Shown piece after piece: positions 8,805-18,009 of a stretch of 64,000 bases of DNA; positions within the stretch are counted from its first letter, which is position 1; each line of letters opens with the position of its first letter. Below the pieces are notes generated by a model that saw only the letters and a list, made by a program, of their open reading frames with translations, was not told the origin of the DNA and made no database searches. This DNA comes from Bradyrhizobium sp. 186 (GTDB lineage Bacteria; Pseudomonadota; Alphaproteobacteria; Rhizobiales; Xanthobacteraceae). Made by a program: the position numbers and the translations under genes. The stretch is taken from positions 7,316,001-7,380,000 of the forward strand of contig NZ_CP082164.1 of NCBI RefSeq assembly GCF_023101685.1. Direction: 5' to 3'.

Positions 8805-9184
8805 GTCTGCTCTCCGCCCTCAGACGGCGGGCGCTTGGTGCGCGGCGGCCGCAATGCGGTATCGGAGCCCTGAGACACGCCGGAACTTGCCGCCATCTGG
8901 CTCAGCATCGACTTGATCTCACCGATCTGCCCCTCGATGGCTTGCAGCCGCTCGGCAAGGCCGGTGACCTGCTCGCGGCTCGGCAGGTTCATCGAGACCA
9001 GATATTTCTCCATCAGCTCGCCGAGCTGCTTCTGAGCACCTGCAGCAACGCCGCCGGCCCGGTTCATCGCTTGCGAAAACTCGGGTGACGACATGGCTTG
9101 ATTGGCAAAGGAGTTGAACCCCTTCTCCATCTCGCCAACCATCTTCTGCCACATGGCAACAGGGTCGTTGATCTCATTGGTCAT
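8801..9184 (-). CDS. Small PhaE-like partner of the PHA synthase
   Basis: The 127-residue protein lies directly upstream of phaC with a four-base overlap. Its middle, LGELMEKYLVSMNLPSREQV, resembles the C-terminal segment of PhaE and PhaR-type synthase subunits, which also run from a helix into NLPSR/T and a coiled coil (LAERLQAIEGQIGEIKSML). It is far shorter than typical PhaE (about 350 residues). The longer frame begins 18 codons earlier with a very basic stretch; the start at MTNEINDPVAMWQ is preferred. Role as the synthase-activating subunit is inferred from position and this partial likeness. Confidence 0.6.
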   Translation of the reverse strand: MTNEINDPVAMWQKMVGEMEKGFNSFANQAMSSPEFSQAMNRAGGVAAGAQKQLGELMEKYLVSMNLPSREQVTGLAERLQAIEGQIGEIKSMLSQMAASSGVSQGSDTALRPPRTKRPPSEGGEQT

Positions 9185-9360
9185 TGCGTCCTCCACCTCG
9201 CGAGGGCTTTTGGCGCCCTTCTTTTTCCGCCATACCACACCGTTGTCGCGGGCCGGTCAACCTGCGAGACGCGGCCCCGGCGTCGCGCGGAAGGCTTCTT
9301 TGCCGCGGCAAACCATGCAATAGAACGGACGTCGTGCAACCCATCTCCGAGGAGCGGTCC

Positions 9361-10281
9361 GTGAACGCCTCCGTCCATCAGCCGCCCCAGATCGTCCGCG
9401 CCAACGGCATCGACGTCTGCTACGAGATTTTCGGCAACAACAATGCCGAACCGCTGCTGCTGATCATGGGGCTCGGGGCGCAGATGATCCACTGGGACGA
9501 CGGATTCTGCGAGCAACTCGCCGCGCGCGGGTTTCGCGTGATCCGGTTCGACAATCGCGACATCGGCAAGTCGAGCCATCTGACCGGTGGAAAGCGCCTG
9601 ACGCCGCTTGAACTGCTGAAGCTTCGCCTCCTCAGGATTCCCGTTGCCGCAACCTACAAGTTGATCGACATGGCCAAGGATACGGTTGGCCTGATGGACG
9701 TGCTCGGCGTCAAGTCCGCGCATCTGGTCGGCGCCTCCATGGGCGGCATGATCGCGCAGGAAGTGACGCTATCGTTTCCGCAGCGCGTGCGCTCGCTGAC
9801 CTCGATCATGTCGACAACGGGCAATCCACGCGTACCCCCGCCCAGCCGCGAAGCCGCCGCGATGCTGATGGCGCCGCCGCCGCGCAGCAAGGAAGAATTC
9901 ATCGTGCGCTTCGGCCAGACCTGGAAAGTGCTGCGCGCCGGTTCCTTTCCAGAAGAAGAAGCACTCGATCCGCAGCGCGCCGAGCGCGTCTTTGCGCGCG
10001 GGCTCAATCCGGCCGGCGTCGGCCGGCAGCTCCGCGCCGTGCTCGCCTCCGGCAGCCGCAAGGAGCGGCTGCATAGCGTGAAAACGCCCGCGCTCGTCAT
10101 ACACGGCACCGTCGATCCGCTGGTAAGGCCCGAAGGCGGCAAGGACACCGCATCGTCGATTCCCGGCGCCAAGCTGTTGATGATCGAGGGCATGGGCCAC
10201 GCCCTGCCGATGCGGTTCTGGCCTGAGATCATCGAGGCCATCGACAAGCACGCGCATGGCGCCGCGGCGCAGGCGGCTTAA
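9361..10281 (+). CDS. Alpha/beta hydrolase
   Basis: The 306-residue product has the alpha/beta hydrolase catalytic set: LLIMGLGAQMIHW for the oxyanion region, nucleophile in GASMGGMIAQE, Asp in HGTVDPLVRPEGG and His in EGMGHALPMRFWP. I chose a GTG start preceded by GAGGAGCG because the open frame further upstream reads across the divergent phaE-like gene and lacks conserved sequence. Relatives include aclacinomycin methylesterase-like and haloalkane-type hydrolases; the substrate is not predictable. The stop codon overlaps that of the convergent next gene. Confidence 0.8.
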   Translation: MNASVHQPPQIVRANGIDVCYEIFGNNNAEPLLLIMGLGAQMIHWDDGFCEQLAARGFRVIRFDNRDIGKSSHLTGGKRLTPLELLKLRLLRIPVAATYKLIDMAKDTVGLMDVLGVKSAHLVGASMGGMIAQEVTLSFPQRVRSLTSIMSTTGNPRVPPPSREAAAMLMAPPPRSKEEFIVRFGQTWKVLRAGSFPEEEALDPQRAERVFARGLNPAGVGRQLRAVLASGSRKERLHSVKTPALVIHGTVDPLVRPEGGKDTASSIPGAKLLMIEGMGHALPMRFWPEIIEAIDKHAHGAAAQAA

Positions 10282-10952
10282 TTCTTCTTCGCGATCCAGA
10301 TCACATGGCGCGATCCACCGCCTCTGCCGGTCGCGCGGATGTTGACTTCGTTGACGTCGAAACCTGCGCTGCCGAGGCGCTTGGCGAATGCCGGGTTGGG
10401 TCCCGAAGACCAGACAGCCAGCACACCCCCCGGCCGCAGCGCCGTCCGCGCCGCTTTCAACCCCGTTGAATTATAGAGTCCATCGTTGCCTTTTCGGGTC
10501 AGCCCCTCCGGCCCGTTGTCGACGTCAAGGAGAATGGCGTCGAAGGCCGATGGCCGCGCCTGGATGATTTTGGCGACATCGGTTTCCCGGATGCTCACGC
10601 GGGGATCATCGAGGCTGTCGCCAAAGACCTGCGTCATTGGCCCCCGAGCCCAGGCGACCACTGCCGGGACGAGTTCAGACACCACGATCCTGGCCTTGCT
10701 TCCAAGCACGGCGAGCGCGGCACGCAGCGTAAAGCCCATGCCCAATCCGCCGATGAGGACGACCGGCTTTGCGACCTTCTCGATCTGCTTCGCCGCGAGC
10801 GTCGCGAGTGCAGCCTCCGAGCCTGACAGGCGGCTGTTCATCAGCTCGTTGGTGCCGAGCTTGATGGAGAACTCGTTGCCCCGGCGCATCAGGCGAAGCT
10901 CGCCATCGGAGCCGGGTATCGGAGCGGTGTCGATCTTTTCCCAGGGAATCAT
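10278..10952 (-). CDS. Spermidine synthase-like class I methyltransferase-fold protein
   Basis: The 224-residue protein has the Rossmann-type nucleotide-binding motif VVLIGGLGMGFTLRAAL, a following acidic strand end (VSELVPAVVAWA) and DAILLDVDNGPEG, the arrangement of spermidine synthase-like proteins. The substrate-binding Tyr/Asp motifs of true spermidine synthases are not evident, so a spermidine synthase activity should not be assumed. It ends tail-to-tail with the hydrolase gene, sharing four bases. Confidence 0.65.
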   Translation of the reverse strand: MIPWEKIDTAPIPGSDGELRLMRRGNEFSIKLGTNELMNSRLSGSEAALATLAAKQIEKVAKPVVLIGGLGMGFTLRAALAVLGSKARIVVSELVPAVVAWARGPMTQVFGDSLDDPRVSIRETDVAKIIQARPSAFDAILLDVDNGPEGLTRKGNDGLYNSTGLKAARTALRPGGVLAVWSSGPNPAFAKRLGSAGFDVNEVNIRATGRGGGSRHVIWIAKKN

Positions 10953-10982
10953 GCCTGAGCTTTAGCACGATCGGGCCGGCGG

Positions 10983-13900
10983 TCACCCTCCCGCCCAGAC
11001 ATCCAGCACGTAACGGTTCTTCGCACCCAGTTCCTCGATCCACCGCGCACCGGCGGCGCTGCCAGACTTCTCGCGATAGATCGCGACGAGCGCAGCCTTG
11101 ACGTCGGGCTCCATCTTGCCGCCATCGCCGCAGACATAGACGATCGCGTCCTGCTCGATCAGGGGCCAGACCTTGTCCTTCTGCGCGGCCAGCAGATGCT
11201 GCACGTAGGTCTTCGGCCCATCCGCGCGCGAGAACGCAGTGAAGAGCTCGGTGATGCCGCTGGCCGCCAGCGCTTTCAGCTCGTCGGCGTAGAGAAAATC
11301 CTGGTCGGGATGACGGCAGCCGAAGAACAGCATGGCCGGGCCGAGGGCGGCGCCCTTTGCCTTGCGCGCGGCACGCTCCTGGAGAAAGCCCCGGAACGGC
11401 GCAAGCCCCGTGCCCGGGCCGATCATGATAATCGGCACCGAGGAATCATCCGGCAGCCGGAAGCCGGCCTTGGTCTCCCGCACCGTCGCGCAGACCGTGT
11501 CGCCGACGCGGCGATCGCTGAGATAGTTCGAGCAGATGCCCTTGTAGATACCGCGGCCGGACGTGGCGGGACCGCCGACCACGCCGACGGTGACGCTGCA
11601 ACGCGCGGGATCGACCGATGGCGAGGACGAGATCGAATAATAGCGCGGCGCGAGCAGCGAGAGCATTTCGAGATAGGCATGGAACGGCAGCTCGCACGCC
11701 GGATATTCGACGAGAAGATCGAATACCGATCTGCGCCTGGCCAGGATTTCGGTGCGGTAGCGTTCGCCGGCCTCCGCCTCGTCGCCGACGAACGCCAGCA
11801 GCTTCGGCTTGGTCACCGGGCAGCGCGTATGCTCCGACATGATCTGGATCTGTTTTCGCGTCGCGACCTGCTGAAGCTCGACGAAATCGGTCAGCAACTG
11901 GCCGACCGAGACGCTGTCGCCGACCGGCAGTTGGGCGCGGCGTCCCTCGGCGACTCGCAACCTGATCTGGTCGGCCGGAAGGAAGCCGAAGCGGCGCGCG
12001 ACGGCGTCGACCAGCGCGGGATCGTTGCGCGGCACCACGCTGAGATGGTCGCCGACGCGGTAACTCACGCCCTGCGCCAACTGCACTTCGACGTGCCGCG
12101 TTGAGCGCTCGGATGGATTGGGCCCGCTCTTGCTCTGAAGCTCGTCGTTGACGAGCACCTTCATCGCGACGGCGCCGCCAAGGGCCGCGATCGCGTTGAC
12201 GGCACCGAGCGCGACCGGCTCGACGTTGTAGAGCGGCTCGTCATCGGCGCTGCGGCTGAAGTTCGAGGAGAGCCCGAATTCCTTCACGGCCGCGGGCGCG
12301 AGCGCGGCAAACCATTCCTCGAACTGGCCGTCGAGATCACTCCTTGCATCGCCCTCGCCGCGCGCAAGGACGCCGCGCGCGCCACGAGCCGCGAGCTGCT
12401 CGTCGATAAATCGCGGCACGGACTGGTAAGTCGCGGCCCAATCGCTGTTGCCGCAGCCGAACACGGCGTAGCGCACTTTCGAAAGCGCATCCTTCACTGC
12501 GTCGCCGTGCAGCCATTTGACGAATTGCGTGGCGTTGTCCGGCGGCGCACCGTTGTAGGAGGCGCAGAAAATCAGGACGCCGCCCTCCTCCGGCAACTCA
12601 CCGGCATAGTCGTCGAGCGGCGCGAGCTTGCTGGCAAAGCCGTTGACCTCGGCGAGATCGGCGACGCGGGTCGCCAGCTCTTCCGCCGTGCCGAGATTGG
12701 AACCGTAGAGCACGAGCAACGGCGTATTGTGTCCGGGCCGTGCAGTCGCACGCGGTGCCGTGGTGCCGGCGCTCGTCGCTGTCATGGCAGGCCCACCATA
12801 GGCGCGGCGCTCGCGATCCGCACGCGGGCGAACCCTGATCTTGAAGCCGTCCGGCTTCATCGTCAGCGTCTCCTTCAGGTGCATCTGGTAGCGCCGATGG
12901 TCGACCAGCCTGAAGCGCTGGAGGATCATGCCGAGCGCCAGTGCCGCTTCATGCATCGCAAAGCCGCGGCCGATGCAGGCGCGCTGACCGTTGCCGAACG
13001 GCTTCCACGCGTTGACCGGCCGCCTGGCCTCTGCCTCGCGGCTGAAATTCTCGGGATCGAAGGCATCCGGGTTCGGACCCCAGACAGAGGGATCGCGATG
13101 CAGCGCCGTCACCAGGATCGTGGTGAAGGTGCCCTTCCTGAGCTTGTATTTGCCGCCACCGATGGTCTCGTCCTTGAGTGGCGAGATGCCGTAGGCCGGG
13201 GCCGGCGGCCACAGCCGCAGCGCCTCTTTCAGTATCTGCGTGATGTAGGCGAGCTGCGTCACCTGCTGATAGGTCGGCCTGGCGTCGACGTCGGGGCCCA
13301 AGACGCGGTCGACCTCGTCATAGGCCTTCTTCAGAATGTCCGGATGCTTCAACAGCGCATAGAGCGTGCAGGACAACAGGCCGCTGGTGGTCTCGTGCCC
13401 CGCGATGAGGAACGTGTTGATCTGGTAGCGGATGTTGACGTCGTCGAGCTGCTCGCCGGTCGAGCGGTCGACGCCGGTCATCATCGCAGCCAGCATGTCC
13501 TTCTTGTCGTCGATCGCCTCCGCACCCTTGCGCCGTTCGGCAATGATCTCGTCGACCATCTTGTTCATGAAGTCGACGTCTTCGACCAGCGTTTTGCGCC
13601 GCTTCTGCATCCAAAGCTGCTCGAACGGAAGGCCGCGGGTCATCATGATGGTTTCGAGCGAGCGCACCAGCGACTCGACGAAGGGGTGGTAGTCGCGCCG
13701 GTAGAACGAATTGAAACGGTAGTCGAAGCCGCAGAGGCCAATGGTGTCGAGCGTCAGCGCAGTCATGTCGTGGACGACGTCGATCTCGTCATCGGCATTG
13801 AGCCGATCCCATTTCTTCACGAGCTGCTCGGCGATATCGACCATGCTCGGGTGGTAGGACTGCATGGCGCGGTTGCCGAAGGGCTGGAGCAGGATGTTGT

Positions 13901-14213
13901 GCGCCTTGGTCCAGTTCGGCTCGTTGGTGTCGGCGGTGAACAAACCGTCGCCGCCGACCGCGCGCACGCGGCGCAGCGCACCGCGCACCGTCTTATCGAA
14001 ACGCTTCTCGTCGGAGAGCTCGTCGACGAGATCATGACCGGAGACGACGACGATCGGCGAGCCCATCATGTCGAGCCAGAAGATCGGCCCGAGCTCCTTG
14101 GCTAGCCGGGTCAAATGCTGCACCGGCGCGGCCGAATCCAGCGACAGCATGTTGCCGACCACCGGCTTGGTCGGCGGCTGCGGAATCGGGTCCAGTCGGT
14201 TCTTGGATGACAT
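10983..14213 (-). CDS. Self-sufficient cytochrome P450/NADPH-P450 reductase fusion (CYP102-like)
   Basis: The 1076-residue protein joins a P450 to a diflavin reductase, like P450 BM3. P450 part (about residues 1-470): I-helix AGHETTSG, K-helix EALR, heme loop FGNGQRACIGRGFA with the Cys ligand. After a linker comes the FMN flavodoxin domain (LLVLYGSNLGTAEELA, CASYNGAPPDNA), then the FAD/NADPH domain (SYRVGDHLSVVPRNDP, PRYYSISSSP, GPGTGLAPFRGFLQER, FFGCRHPDQDFLYADEL, ending in DVWAGG). Such enzymes hydroxylate or epoxidise fatty acids using NADPH. The frame runs 46 codons further upstream through a dispersed repeat; the start at MSSKNRLDPIPQPP is used. An epoxide hydrolase and a wax ester synthase follow upstream on the same strand. 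Confidence 0.94.
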   Translation of the reverse strand: MSSKNRLDPIPQPPTKPVVGNMLSLDSAAPVQHLTRLAKELGPIFWLDMMGSPIVVVSGHDLVDELSDEKRFDKTVRGALRRVRAVGGDGLFTADTNEPNWTKAHNILLQPFGNRAMQSYHPSMVDIAEQLVKKWDRLNADDEIDVVHDMTALTLDTIGLCGFDYRFNSFYRRDYHPFVESLVRSLETIMMTRGLPFEQLWMQKRRKTLVEDVDFMNKMVDEIIAERRKGAEAIDDKKDMLAAMMTGVDRSTGEQLDDVNIRYQINTFLIAGHETTSGLLSCTLYALLKHPDILKKAYDEVDRVLGPDVDARPTYQQVTQLAYITQILKEALRLWPPAPAYGISPLKDETIGGGKYKLRKGTFTTILVTALHRDPSVWGPNPDAFDPENFSREAEARRPVNAWKPFGNGQRACIGRGFAMHEAALALGMILQRFRLVDHRRYQMHLKETLTMKPDGFKIRVRPRADRERRAYGGPAMTATSAGTTAPRATARPGHNTPLLVLYGSNLGTAEELATRVADLAEVNGFASKLAPLDDYAGELPEEGGVLIFCASYNGAPPDNATQFVKWLHGDAVKDALSKVRYAVFGCGNSDWAATYQSVPRFIDEQLAARGARGVLARGEGDARSDLDGQFEEWFAALAPAAVKEFGLSSNFSRSADDEPLYNVEPVALGAVNAIAALGGAVAMKVLVNDELQSKSGPNPSERSTRHVEVQLAQGVSYRVGDHLSVVPRNDPALVDAVARRFGFLPADQIRLRVAEGRRAQLPVGDSVSVGQLLTDFVELQQVATRKQIQIMSEHTRCPVTKPKLLAFVGDEAEAGERYRTEILARRRSVFDLLVEYPACELPFHAYLEMLSLLAPRYYSISSSPSVDPARCSVTVGVVGGPATSGRGIYKGICSNYLSDRRVGDTVCATVRETKAGFRLPDDSSVPIIMIGPGTGLAPFRGFLQERAARKAKGAALGPAMLFFGCRHPDQDFLYADELKALAASGITELFTAFSRADGPKTYVQHLLAAQKDKVWPLIEQDAIVYVCGDGGKMEPDVKAALVAIYREKSGSAAGARWIEELGAKNRYVLDVWAGG

Positions 14214-14234
14214 TGACGTGCGTATCCCCCTGGT

Positions 14235-14316
14235 CGTCATTCCGGGGCGATGCGCAGCATCGAAGCCGGAATCTCGAGGTTCCGGGTTAGGTCCTGCCGA
14301 CCACCCCGGAACGACG
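14235..14316. repeat. Dispersed palindromic repeat
   Basis: The ends, CGTCATTCCGGGG and CCCCGGAACGACG, are inverted with one mismatch, and internal arms (GATGCGCAGCATCG, GGAATCTCGAGGTTCC) form further hairpins. This type of element is very common between Bradyrhizobium genes. It separates the P450 fusion from the epoxide hydrolase gene and is read through by a spurious 5' extension of the P450 frame. Confidence 0.75.
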
Positions 14317-14343
14317 TTGCAACTCACACCGACGACTGCGTCG

Positions 14344-15339
14344 TCACCCAAACCGCCTTCTACGCCATTCGATCAGCTTGGCGCTGACCTCTTCCGGCTT
14401 CTCCTGCTGCGTCCAATGGCCGCTGTCGCGGACCAGATATTTTTCGAGATCTGGAATCAGCTTGTCCATGCCATCAGCGGAAGACGGCGGCAACACCGCG
14501 TCGTTCTCGGCCATGATCATCAGCGACGGCACGCGCACCGTATGATCGAGCCCTTCGGCGCGCACCCAGTTGCGCGACATGTTGCGGTACCAGTTGATGC
14601 CGCCGGTAAAGCCGGTCCTGGTGAAATTGTCGACGAACACCTTCTTCTCTTCCGGCGACAGGATCGGCGTACGCGGATCATGCTTCGCGTCATAGGCGGC
14701 AATCATCTGCGGAAACGCCAGATTGACCCGCGGCGAAGCGCCGACGCCGGCAACCACTTCCTCTGCCGGCGCGTCGGGCGGGCGCGGCGCTGGCTTGCGC
14801 ATGAACGCATCGAAGGTTTGCTCGACGCGGCTACCGAAGATCCTGTCGGGCTCACGCGCCGGATCCTGGAACTGCACGATGTACATCTTGTCGCCGAAGC
14901 GCGTGCGCAGCAGCTCGATCGGATCGGCCCAGGCACGGTTGGTATGAGGGGTGTTGATGCCGATCACCCCCGCAACCCGGTCGATGTGCCGGAGCGGCAT
15001 CTGCCAGACGATGAAGCCGCCCCAGTCGTGACCGACGAAGATCGCCTTGTCGATGTTGAGATGATCGAGCAGCCCGACAAGGTCGCCGGTCAGGTGCTCG
15101 ATGTCGTAGGCCTCGACCGGCTCGGGCCGGTCGGTCGCGCCATAGCCGCGCTGGTCCGGCGCGATCACCCGGATGCCGGCCTCGCTCAGCGCCTTGATCT
15201 GGTGGCGCCACGAGAAGGCGAGTTCCGGCCAACCGTGACAGAGCACCATCGGTGGTTTGTCGGTGACCGGGCCCGCCTCGTAGTAGCCCATACGGATTCC
15301 GTTCGTCTGCACGAACTTGAGTGGTGGCATTTCAATCAT
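14344..15339 (-). CDS. Epoxide hydrolase-type alpha/beta hydrolase
   Basis: The 331-residue protein shows the epoxide hydrolase pattern: HGWPELAFSWRHQ (the HGxP oxyanion motif), nucleophile Asp in GHDWGGFIVW, charge-relay Asp in AENDAVLP and His in DSGHWTQQEKPEEV. The cap domain has the WYRNMSRNW segment typical of this family with its ring-opening Tyr. It likely hydrolyses an epoxide to a diol, although fluoroacetate dehalogenases share the same motifs. It begins 10 bases after the stop of the wax ester synthase gene and could act on products of the nearby P450 fusion (inference). Confidence 0.82.
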   Translation of the reverse strand: MIEMPPLKFVQTNGIRMGYYEAGPVTDKPPMVLCHGWPELAFSWRHQIKALSEAGIRVIAPDQRGYGATDRPEPVEAYDIEHLTGDLVGLLDHLNIDKAIFVGHDWGGFIVWQMPLRHIDRVAGVIGINTPHTNRAWADPIELLRTRFGDKMYIVQFQDPAREPDRIFGSRVEQTFDAFMRKPAPRPPDAPAEEVVAGVGASPRVNLAFPQMIAAYDAKHDPRTPILSPEEKKVFVDNFTRTGFTGGINWYRNMSRNWVRAEGLDHTVRVPSLMIMAENDAVLPPSSADGMDKLIPDLEKYLVRDSGHWTQQEKPEEVSAKLIEWRRRRFG

Positions 15340-15349
15340 CGAACCATTC

Positions 15350-16900
15350 CTACTCAGCGGCGCCCTTGATGTCCGCGGCGGGCGGTGCGTAGACCGCCTC
15401 CAGCGCGGCAAACTCCTCCGGCAGCATCTCGCACATCACCTGCACGTGCGGGATGATGTTGGCACCGACGATGAAACCGAAATCGAGCTGGTCGCGATAG
15501 CTCTGCACGGTGATGTTGAGCGCCTGCCCGTGTGTCGAGATCGACACCGGGAACATGTGCAGGAGCTCGGCGCCCGCGGCGTAGAGCGTCTGCCGCGGCC
15601 CCGGCACGTTGGAGACGGTGATGTTGGCGACCGGCGGCAACACGTCCGACAGGTTCGAGCGGCTGTAGAGCAGCGCCAGGATCTGCATCATCATCGGCGC
15701 GCCCAACATCGAGATGTTGGAGACCTGCGGCATCAGCGCGCGCAAGGGATGCGACATCTCCTTGGACTTGGTCGACTGCGCGATGATCGCCTCCAGCCGC
15801 GCCTTGGGATCGTCGATGTTGGTCGCGATCGAGCAGATCATACCGAACACCTGGTTGTTGGCCTCGGTGTTGCCCTCCTCGCGCAGCGAGATCGGCACGG
15901 CCGCGGTCAGCGATTTCGCCGGCAGCGTGCTGTACTCCTTGAGGTAACGCCGGACCACGCCGGAGGCGAGTGCCAGCACCACGTCGTTGAGCTTGCCGCC
16001 GGCCTGCTTGGCGAGCGCCTTCGCCCGCGACAACGGGATCGAGACACCAGCGAAGCTGCGCTCGGACGAGATCGACTTGTTCAGCATGGTCGGCGGCGAC
16101 ACCATGCTGACAAGGCTCTCGCGCGACTTGGGATCCGCGACCTTGCCGAGCACGTCGGAGACGCTCTTGATGACGGTCGGGATGTTGCCGGCAAAGCGCA
16201 CCGCGCTCTCGATCTGGTACATCGCATTGTCGAACAGGATCGAACCGATATCGCTCTTGCCGGTCCGCGGCAGTTGCAGGTTCTTGGCCGCCTGCGTGGC
16301 GTTGAGCGGCTGGCTTAGGAGCTGCTGATAGGAATCGAGCAGGGTCGCCGCGATGTCGCGCGGTTCCTGCCCCGTCCTGGCGCCTGCCGTCGGCGGATCG
16401 ACCTTTCGCGGTATCGGCGAGATGTCGTAGATCATGTTGGTCAGTGCCGCACCGGCGCCGCCATCGATCGCGGCATGGTGCATCTTGGAATAGAGCCCGA
16501 CCTCGTTGTCCTTCATGCCCTCGAACACGTAGAACTCCCAGAGCGGGCGGGCGCGGTTGAGAAGCTTTGCATGCATCCAGCCGACGATGCGCTCCAGCGT
16601 GGCGCGGTCGCGCGGCGCGGGCAGGCTGGCGCGGAAAATATGGCGGTCGATGTCGAACTGGTCGTCCTCGACCCAGGAGGGATGGTCGATGTCGAGCGGG
16701 GCCTTCTCCAGGCGCGCTTTCAGGATCGGCGCGATGTGCAGGCGCGAGACGATCATCGCCTTGAAGTCTTCGAAGAAGACGCCCTTGTAGTCGTCGGGCA
16801 GTCGGAAGATCGCCATGCTTCCGACATGCATCGGCATTTCCGGCGTTTCCAGATAGAGAAATGACGCATCCAGCGACGACAGCTTCTTACCGTCGGCCAT
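15350..16900 (-). CDS. Wax ester synthase/acyl-CoA:diacylglycerol acyltransferase
   Basis: The 516-residue protein is a WS/DGAT of the bacterial bifunctional family that makes wax esters or triacylglycerol from acyl-CoA. The start (LSSLDASFLYLETPEMPMHVGS) is diagnostic, and the catalytic HHxxxDG motif is HHAAIDGG near residue 141. Further conserved segments are KLNDVVLALASGVVRRYL, AAVPISLREEG, NITVSNVPGPR and SYRDQLDFGFIVG. The length is slightly above the usual 460-480 residues. Upstream is a lipase-like gene, downstream an epoxide hydrolase; the block looks devoted to neutral lipid or fatty compound metabolism. Confidence 0.93.
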   Translation of the reverse strand: MADGKKLSSLDASFLYLETPEMPMHVGSMAIFRLPDDYKGVFFEDFKAMIVSRLHIAPILKARLEKAPLDIDHPSWVEDDQFDIDRHIFRASLPAPRDRATLERIVGWMHAKLLNRARPLWEFYVFEGMKDNEVGLYSKMHHAAIDGGAGAALTNMIYDISPIPRKVDPPTAGARTGQEPRDIAATLLDSYQQLLSQPLNATQAAKNLQLPRTGKSDIGSILFDNAMYQIESAVRFAGNIPTVIKSVSDVLGKVADPKSRESLVSMVSPPTMLNKSISSERSFAGVSIPLSRAKALAKQAGGKLNDVVLALASGVVRRYLKEYSTLPAKSLTAAVPISLREEGNTEANNQVFGMICSIATNIDDPKARLEAIIAQSTKSKEMSHPLRALMPQVSNISMLGAPMMMQILALLYSRSNLSDVLPPVANITVSNVPGPRQTLYAAGAELLHMFPVSISTHGQALNITVQSYRDQLDFGFIVGANIIPHVQVMCEMLPEEFAALEAVYAPPAADIKGAAE

Positions 16901-16947
16901 GGTTCCCTCCCGAGAGTCTTGACGGGCGCCTTGAGCGGCGCTTCTCG

Positions 16948-17748
16948 TCAGGCCGATACTGCCCGTTCCGGCGGGGCATATGCAATGGCAAACGGCCCTG
17001 CCCGGTCAAATGGCCAGAACTCCCCCTCCGGTTGCGCGAGGCGGTCGGCGACGGCCCACAGGGCTGCGGGGTTCACCCCAAGCCCGATATGGCTCGCCAG
17101 GTGCACCTCGATGTTCTCGGCACGATCAGACGGACGCAAGAGACAGGTCCGCCAGTTCACGACACCGTCGGCGCGCGAGTAGATCGAGCTTGTGGGCACC
17201 GGCAGGTCGCCGGCGATCGCCTCGCGCAACTCGGCAAAATCGTCGACCCGCTCGCCGGACAGCGCCTCGTAGAGCCGCGTCGCATTGGTCGCCCGCACGT
17301 CGTTGGCAAAGGGGCTGCCGAGCGTGACGACGTAGCGAACCATCTCGGGCGCCTGAAGCGCCAGATCGCGGGCATAGACGCCGCCGAGGCTCCATCCGAC
17401 CAGGCTGACCTTCCGTCCGGTCGCGGCATGGATTTCGGTGAGCCTCGTGCGCAGTGCCTCGCGCATCCGCCCCAGCCCTCCGAGGTTGCGGCCCATCCGC
17501 CAGGCATGCGCATCATAGCCGAGCTCGCCGAGATAGCGCCGCATCGGCGCCATCGAGAGATCGCTGGCGAGAAAGCCCGGCAGCGCCAGCACCGGATGCC
17601 GATCGCCCTTCGGCGCACGCATCAGGAGCGGCGACAGCAGCAGGCTGGCGTTGAACTCGAACAGCCCGCGCGCCTCCGCAAGCAGAAGCCCGAGGCCCGG
17701 CGGACGAAGCCGGCCTGACGCCTGCACCCCGTCCTTTGCGTCCGACAT
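16948..17748 (-). CDS. Alpha/beta hydrolase, lipase-like (paralogue)
   Basis: The 266-residue protein carries VLALPGFLASDLSM, the nucleophile elbow GWSLGGVYARDLAL and a candidate His in LASHIGLGVNPAALWAVADRLAQPEG. It closely parallels the 2316-3086 protein in length and motif order. No secretion signal is evident. It is followed upstream by the small DUF6489 gene three bases away and precedes the wax ester synthase, which suggests a lipid substrate (inference). Confidence 0.75.
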   Translation of the reverse strand: MSDAKDGVQASGRLRPPGLGLLLAEARGLFEFNASLLLSPLLMRAPKGDRHPVLALPGFLASDLSMAPMRRYLGELGYDAHAWRMGRNLGGLGRMREALRTRLTEIHAATGRKVSLVGWSLGGVYARDLALQAPEMVRYVVTLGSPFANDVRATNATRLYEALSGERVDDFAELREAIAGDLPVPTSSIYSRADGVVNWRTCLLRPSDRAENIEVHLASHIGLGVNPAALWAVADRLAQPEGEFWPFDRAGPFAIAYAPPERAVSA

Positions 17749-17751
17749 TAT

Positions 17752-18009
17752 TTATTTCTTCTTGTCGCCGCTGCGCGTGCCGCCGAGGCCGGCCATGGTC
17801 ACGAACATGTCCTGAAACCGCTCCGCGATCTTCGGATCGAAGGTGAACCAGCTCTGGATCAGGGATTCCGGCGAGACCTTGTCGATATTGCTCAAGACCT
17901 GCTGCTGGAGCTTGTCCATGACGGCAGTCTGCATCGGCGCGACATCCGGCAATCCGAAGAACTGGCGGGCTTCAAGGGGGGTGCAATCGATTTCGACGTT
18001 AACTTTCAT
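17752..18009 (-). CDS. DUF6489 family small protein
   Basis: The 85-residue protein begins MKVNVEIDCTPLEARQFFGLPDVAPMQ, which I recognise as the DUF6489 pattern common in alphaproteobacteria near PHA and lipid genes. It is predicted to be cytoplasmic, without membrane segments, and ends in a basic tail. The stop lies three bases before the hydrolase start, so the two are probably co-transcribed. Function is unknown. Confidence 0.75.
   Translation of the reverse strand: MKVNVEIDCTPLEARQFFGLPDVAPMQTAVMDKLQQQVLSNIDKVSPESLIQSWFTFDPKIAERFQDMFVTMAGLGGTRSGDKKK

Noticed and set aside
12507..14105. 532-codon plus-strand frame opposite the P450 fusion
   Set aside because: It is the antisense shadow of the strongly conserved P450 domain; its own translation has no family pattern. 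High GC makes such frames common.
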